DNA of 64,000 nucleotides from JAODBJ01 sp963782465. GTDB taxonomy: Bacteria > Actinomycetota > Acidimicrobiia > IMCC26256 > PALSA-610. The position numbers and the translations under genes were made by a program. Location of the stretch: assembly GCA_963782465.1 (NCBI GenBank), contig CAWAJR010000003.1, positions 620,001 through 684,000 on the forward strand, read 5' to 3'. Below are positions 60,248 to 64,000 of the stretch, piece after piece (position 1 is the stretch's first letter; each line of letters begins with the position of its first letter). Below the pieces are notes generated by a model, which was given only the letters and a program-made list of their open reading frames with translations, had not been told where the DNA came from and made no database searches.

Positions 60248-61333
60248 TCAGTCGTTCGCTTTCATCAAGGCGACGAAGTCGTTGAAGAGGTAACGGGCGT
60301 CGTGCGGCCCGGGGCCGGCTTCGGGGTGGTACTGCACCGAGAACACGTTGAGGTGCGGCGCGCGCACCCCTTCCACGTCGCCGTCGTTGAGATTGAGGTG
60401 CGTCACCTCGACCCCCTCGGGCAACGTCGCCGCGTCGACGGCGTAGTTGTGGTTCTGGCTGGTGATCTCGACCCGGCCCGTCTCGAGGTGGCGGACCGGA
60501 TGGTTGCCGCCGTGGTGGCCGAAGCGCAGTTTGAACGTCGTCGCGCCCAGTGCCAGCGCCATGATCTGGTGGCCGAGGCAGATACCGAACACCGGCACCC
60601 GGCCGAGCAGCTCGCGCACGTTCTGCTGACCGCTCACGACGGCCGCCGGGTCGCCCGGGCCGTTCGAGAGGAACACACCGTCGGGCTCGCGATCGAGCAC
60701 TTCACGCGCCGGTGTCGTCGCCGGTACCACTTCCACCTGGCAACCGCACTCCACGAGCTGGTCGACGATCGAACGCTTGATCCCGAAGTCGTAGGCGACG
60801 ACGAAATACCCGGCCCGGGCCGAACCGCTCGTATATGCCGCGTCGGTGGTGACCTCGCCGGTGAGGTCGTGCCCGTCGGTGCCGCCGTCTTTTTGCGCCG
60901 CGGCGAGCAGTTCGTCGCGAGCAGCGGTACCGAATGCGCCGGGCAGGGCGCCCGCCTCCCTGATGTGGCGCGTGAGGCGGCGGGTGTCGATCCCGGCAAT
61001 GCCGGCAACGCGATGGCGGCGCAGGAACCCGTCGAGGTCGTCGCGCGCCCGCCAGTTCGACGCGCGCCGGGCGAGGTCGCGCACGATGACACCGCGGCAG
61101 TGCGGCGCGGCGGCTTCGTCGTCGTCGGGGGTGACGCCGTAGTTGCCGATGTGCGGGTAGGTGAACGTGATGATCTGGCCCGCATACGACGGGTCGGTGA
61201 GGATCTCCTGGTAACCCGACAGCGCGGTGTTGAACACGACTTCGCCCGCCGCCACGCCCGACGCGGGGCTGTGCCCGACGGCGACCCCTTCGAAGGTCTC
61301 GCCGTCGGCCAGAACGAGCAGCGCTTCCTTCAT
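60248..61333 (-). CDS. carA: Carbamoyl-phosphate synthase, small (glutaminase) subunit
   Basis: 361 residues from ATG 61333 (ATGA overlap with pyrC). Begins MKEALLVLADGETFEGVAVG; ends in a class I glutamine amidotransferase domain with the nucleophile in VFGICLGHQIMALALG (Cys, about 255), GHHGGNHPV and the His-Pro-Glu of QYHPEAGPG. Delivers ammonia through the tunnel to CarB. 39-bp gap to carB. Confidence 0.97.
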   Translation of the reverse strand: MKEALLVLADGETFEGVAVGHSPASGVAAGEVVFNTALSGYQEILTDPSYAGQIITFTYPHIGNYGVTPDDDEAAAPHCRGVIVRDLARRASNWRARDDLDGFLRRHRVAGIAGIDTRRLTRHIREAGALPGAFGTAARDELLAAAQKDGGTDGHDLTGEVTTDAAYTSGSARAGYFVVAYDFGIKRSIVDQLVECGCQVEVVPATTPAREVLDREPDGVFLSNGPGDPAAVVSGQQNVRELLGRVPVFGICLGHQIMALALGATTFKLRFGHHGGNHPVRHLETGRVEITSQNHNYAVDAATLPEGVEVTHLNLNDGDVEGVRAPHLNVFSVQYHPEAGPGPHDARYLFNDFVALMKAND

Positions 61334-62646
61334 CGTTGGGCCTCGCCGTCGCGCACCGTGGGGGCGCCGGCCAGGACCGTGTGGCGGACCTTCCCGGAGA
61401 GCTTCCATCCGTCGAACGGCGAGTTGCGCGACTTGCTCGCGAGGCGCGTGGCGTCGACCACCCATTGCTCGTTCGGGTCGAACACGCACAGGTGCGCGGT
61501 GTGGCCCGGTGCGATGGGACCGCCATGCCCGGATTCGTCGAGCCCGGCGATGCGGGCCGGTTTCCACGAGAGCGCGGCAAGTGCCTGTTGCAAGGTGAGT
61601 ACCCCCGGTTCGACAAGTTGGGTCATGGCGACGCCGAGCGCGGTTTCGACCCCGAGCATCCCCGGGGGTGCCTCCTCGAACGGCACGTCCTTGGTCTCGG
61701 GTGCATGCGGCGCGTGATCGGTCGCGATCGCGTCGATGGTGCCGTCTGCGAGCGCGGCCCGCAGCGCCTCGACGTCGGCGTCGGTACGTAGCGGCGGGTT
61801 CATCTTGAACACCGGATCGAACGACGCGCACAACGCGTCGGTGAGCGCGATGTGCTGCGGCGTACATTCCGCGGTGACCCGCAGGCCGGCGGCCTTGGCC
61901 GCCCGCACCAGCTCGGCGGCACCCGCGGTCGACAGGTGCAGCACGTGATAGCGGCCGCCGGTGACCCGCGCGAGCGCGATGTCGCGGGCCACGATCGAGA
62001 TCTCGGCTTCGGCCGGCCGCCCCGGGATCCCGAGCCGGGCCGACCATTCCCCTTCGTTCATGTGGCCGCCGGCAACGAGTGCCGGATCTTCGGCGTGTTG
62101 CGACAGGACGGCTCGAGGGAGTGCCGACGCGTACTCGAACGCGCGCCGCATGACGAGCGCGTCGGCCACGCAGTCGCCGTCGTCGGTGAAGACCCGCACC
62201 CCGCAGTCGTAGAGCTCCCCCATCGGTGAGAGTTCTTCCCCCCGCCGGCCCTTGGTGATGCAACCGGCGACCCGCACGTCGCACGAGGCGCGGCGACCAC
62301 GCTCCAGCACCGCCTGCACGACGGCGGCGTCGTCGAGCGGCGGTTCGGTGTTGGGCATGCACACCACCGCGGTGAAGCCACCCTTCGCCGCCGCCCGCGC
62401 ACCGGTCTCGATCGTCTCCGCGTCTTCCCGGCCCGGTTCGCGGAAATGCACCTGGATGTCGACGAGCCCGGGCGCGACGACGCACCCTTCGGCGTCGAGG
62501 ACGAGCGCACCCGCGGCCGGCGCCAATCCCGGCGCCACCTCCGTGACGACACCGTCGACGACGCGTACGTCGGCGAACCGTTCGCCGGTCTCGTCGACGA
62601 CCCGCCCGCCGCGTACGAGCACTTCCCCTTCGGCCAACTCAGACAA
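61330..62646 (-). CDS. pyrC: Dihydroorotase
   Basis: Cyclises carbamoyl aspartate. 438 residues from TTG 62646 (overlapping pyrB by 8 bp; a GTG at 62622 is an alternative). Amidohydrolase motifs: DIQVHFREPGRED, where the first His of the usual HxH is Gln; MPNTEPPLDD; LSQHAEDPAL; and ATDHAPHAPETKDVPFEEAP. The Gln-Val-His form occurs in some active dihydroorotases (I recall it in cyanobacterial ones), so activity is still expected. Confidence 0.94.
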   Translation of the reverse strand: MSELAEGEVLVRGGRVVDETGERFADVRVVDGVVTEVAPGLAPAAGALVLDAEGCVVAPGLVDIQVHFREPGREDAETIETGARAAAKGGFTAVVCMPNTEPPLDDAAVVQAVLERGRRASCDVRVAGCITKGRRGEELSPMGELYDCGVRVFTDDGDCVADALVMRRAFEYASALPRAVLSQHAEDPALVAGGHMNEGEWSARLGIPGRPAEAEISIVARDIALARVTGGRYHVLHLSTAGAAELVRAAKAAGLRVTAECTPQHIALTDALCASFDPVFKMNPPLRTDADVEALRAALADGTIDAIATDHAPHAPETKDVPFEEAPPGMLGVETALGVAMTQLVEPGVLTLQQALAALSWKPARIAGLDESGHGGPIAPGHTAHLCVFDPNEQWVVDATRLASKSRNSPFDGWKLSGKVRHTVLAGAPTVRDGEAQR

Positions 62647-63577
62647 CCGGGCCTCCCGAACCGAGCAACGACCACAACACGGCCATGCGCACCGCGACCC
62701 CGTTCGCGACCTGTTCGGTGATCAGCGAGCGGGCGGAGTCGGCAACCTCGGCACTGATCTCGACGCCGCGGTTCATCGGGCCGGGGTGCATGACCAAGGT
62801 GTCGGGTTTGAGGCGGGCTGCCCGTTCCGACGTGAGCCCGTAGCGTTGCGCGTACTCGCGGATCGAGGGAAAGAGCGCCTGGTCGATGCGCTCGCGCTGG
62901 ATCCGGAGCAGGTAGACGACGTCGACGTCGGCGAGCGCGTCGTCGAGGTCGTACGACACGGTCACCGGCCAGCCGTCGAGCCGTTCCGGCATGAGCGTCG
63001 GCGGCCCGACGAACGTGACCGCGCAACCGAGCGCATGGAACAACTTCACGTTGCTGCGCGCGACCCGGGAGTGCTTCACGTCGCCGACGATCGCGACCCG
63101 GCAGCCGTCGAGCGAGGGGCCTCGATGGCGGCGCATCGTGTACGCGTCGAGCAACGCCTGCGTCGGGTGCTCGTGTTGCCCGTCGCCCGCGTTCACGACG
63201 CTCGCGTGGCTCCACGACGCGACGCGATTCGGTGCACCGGCGCACGAGTGCCGGACCACGATGCCGTCGATCCCCATGGCTTCGATGGTGTGCACCGTGT
63301 CGAGCAGGCTCTCGCCCTTCTTCACCGAAGACGTCGACACGCTGAACGTCATCGTGTCGGCGGAGAGGCGCTTCGCCGCGGTCTCGAACGACAGCCGGGT
63401 TCGCGTCGAGTCTTCGTAGAAGAGCGACACGATCGTCTTGCCCCGCAGCGCCGGGACCTTCGGGATGTCGCGGGCGAGCACTTCGACGAACGAATCGGTG
63501 AGGTCGAGCATCGCCTCGATCCCGCCCCGGCCACCGAGATCGTCGACCGACAGCAGGTGCCGCAAGGTCTCAGCCAC
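62639..63577 (-). CDS. pyrB: Aspartate carbamoyltransferase, catalytic subunit
   Basis: 312 residues. Carbamoyl-phosphate loop FYEDSTRTRLSFETAAKRLS, the mobile-lysine region STSSVKKGESLLDTVHTIEA, HPTQALLDAYTM, and VMHPGPMNRGVEIS. No pyrI is adjacent. Overlaps pyrR by 8 bp. Confidence 0.97.
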   Translation of the reverse strand: MAETLRHLLSVDDLGGRGGIEAMLDLTDSFVEVLARDIPKVPALRGKTIVSLFYEDSTRTRLSFETAAKRLSADTMTFSVSTSSVKKGESLLDTVHTIEAMGIDGIVVRHSCAGAPNRVASWSHASVVNAGDGQHEHPTQALLDAYTMRRHRGPSLDGCRVAIVGDVKHSRVARSNVKLFHALGCAVTFVGPPTLMPERLDGWPVTVSYDLDDALADVDVVYLLRIQRERIDQALFPSIREYAQRYGLTSERAARLKPDTLVMHPGPMNRGVEISAEVADSARSLITEQVANGVAVRMAVLWSLLGSGGPVV

Positions 63578-64000
63578 GGTGCTTCACCTCCTCGACCGGC
63601 CCCCAGATCTCCACTTCGTCGGCGCCGTCGACCTCGGCCAGGTGGACGCGCACGTCTTCGGCCGCTTTGGTCGGAAGGTTCTTCCCGACGTAGTCGGCGC
63701 GCACCGGCAACTCGCGATGGCCCCGGTCGACGAGCACCGCCAGCTGCACCGCTCGCGGCCGGCCCAGTTCGAGGAGCGCGTCGAGCGCGGCGCGCACGGT
63801 CCGCCCCGTGTAGAGGACATCGTCGACGAGGACGACGATCCGACCGGAGACGTCGGGTACCTCGGTCGGCCCGAGCGGCTGGACGGGGCGCAGCCCGATG
63901 TCGTCGCGGTAGAACGCGACGTCGAGGGTGCCCACCGGCACCTCACACCCTTCGAACGCCTCGATCGCCTCCGCGAAGCGTCGGGCCAGCGCGACCCCAC
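63570..64000 (-). CDS. pyrR: PyrR regulator / uracil phosphoribosyltransferase (5' end outside window)
   Basis: About 143 C-terminal residues, GVALARRFAEAIEAFEGCEV, PVGTLDVAFYRDDI, then the PRPP loop GRIVVLVDDVLYTGRTVRAA. PyrR binds pyr mRNA with UMP to attenuate the operon and has uracil phosphoribosyltransferase activity. As first gene of pyrR-B-C-carAB-D-F it should control that whole unit. The leader with its RNA site lies beyond the window. Confidence 0.95.
   Translation of the reverse strand, partial: GVALARRFAEAIEAFEGCEVPVGTLDVAFYRDDIGLRPVQPLGPTEVPDVSGRIVVLVDDVLYTGRTVRAALDALLELGRPRAVQLAVLVDRGHRELPVRADYVGKNLPTKAAEDVRVHLAEVDGADEVEIWGPVEEVKHRG

Overview
The window is 64 kb of high-GC chromosomal DNA from an actinobacterium. 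The lineage evidence is an mIHF-type integration host factor next to gmk and rpoZ, a helicase-dead PriA, a DUF222/HNH gene, a mycothiol-transferase-like DinB protein, many GTG/TTG starts and GTGA/ATGA gene overlaps. The overall look is closest to Acidimicrobiia, but that is an inference. Almost everything is housekeeping, and most genes lie on the minus strand in tightly overlapping operons.

Layout, low to high coordinate. 1-3025 (minus): 2-oxoacid:ferredoxin oxidoreductase korAB and a short SSB-like protein. 3149-4650: an Arg/Asp/Gly-rich TPR protein. 4703-11019: one rRNA operon (16S-23S-5S on the minus strand, no spacer tRNA, clear processing stems). Its 23S gene is interrupted by a 763-nt group I intron at E. 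coli position 1923, the classical I-CeuI site, carrying a single-motif LAGLIDADG endonuclease. 11080-16912: tyrS, a class A penicillin-binding protein with PASTA domains, an SDR and an alpha/beta hydrolase. 16950-25965: a complete arginine operon argC-J-B-D-F-R-G-H ending in a 3-methyladenine DNA glycosylase. 25986-28720 (plus): two MaoC-like proteins, a PhyH dioxygenase and a flippase-like membrane protein. 28724-36429 (minus): DinB-type protein, a Clp-N/zinc/NTF2-like fusion, a thioesterase, pheST, an SpoU methyltransferase, rplT, rpmI and infC. 36645-39761: DUF1844 protein, two methyltransferases, a cold-shock-like protein and hisG. 39758-43410: the riboflavin operon ribD-E-BA-H under an FMN riboswitch. 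43514-55085: a P-loop kinase, then (minus) mihF-gmk-rpoZ-coaBC-metK-priA-[HNH]-def-fmt-rsmB-rpe-moaB. 55264-64000: the pyrimidine operon pyrR-B-C-carA-carB-pyrD-pyrF.

How it fits together: carbamoyl phosphate from CarAB feeds both OTCase (ArgF) and ATCase (PyrB). The arg and pyr operons carry their own regulators (ArgR, PyrR), and the rib operon is sensed by FMN. FMN from that pathway serves PyrD and the CoaBC flavoprotein. The metK-priA-def-fmt-rsmB block is a translation and one-carbon cluster.

Notable points: the 23S intron with its homing gene; a DUF222/HNH gene bounded by two identical 16-bp palindromes and wedged between priA and def; a ClpC-like N-domain protein with no ATPase; and several non-canonical starts (CTG twice, ATC for infC). 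At least six genes (argG, argH, ribBA, rsmB, metK, a hydrolase), plus probably the TPR gene, are broken by 1-2 nt indels, mostly in G/C-rich stretches. Because some of these are normally essential, I read them as residual assembly errors rather than pseudogenes. All calls come from reading the sequence; no database search was run.
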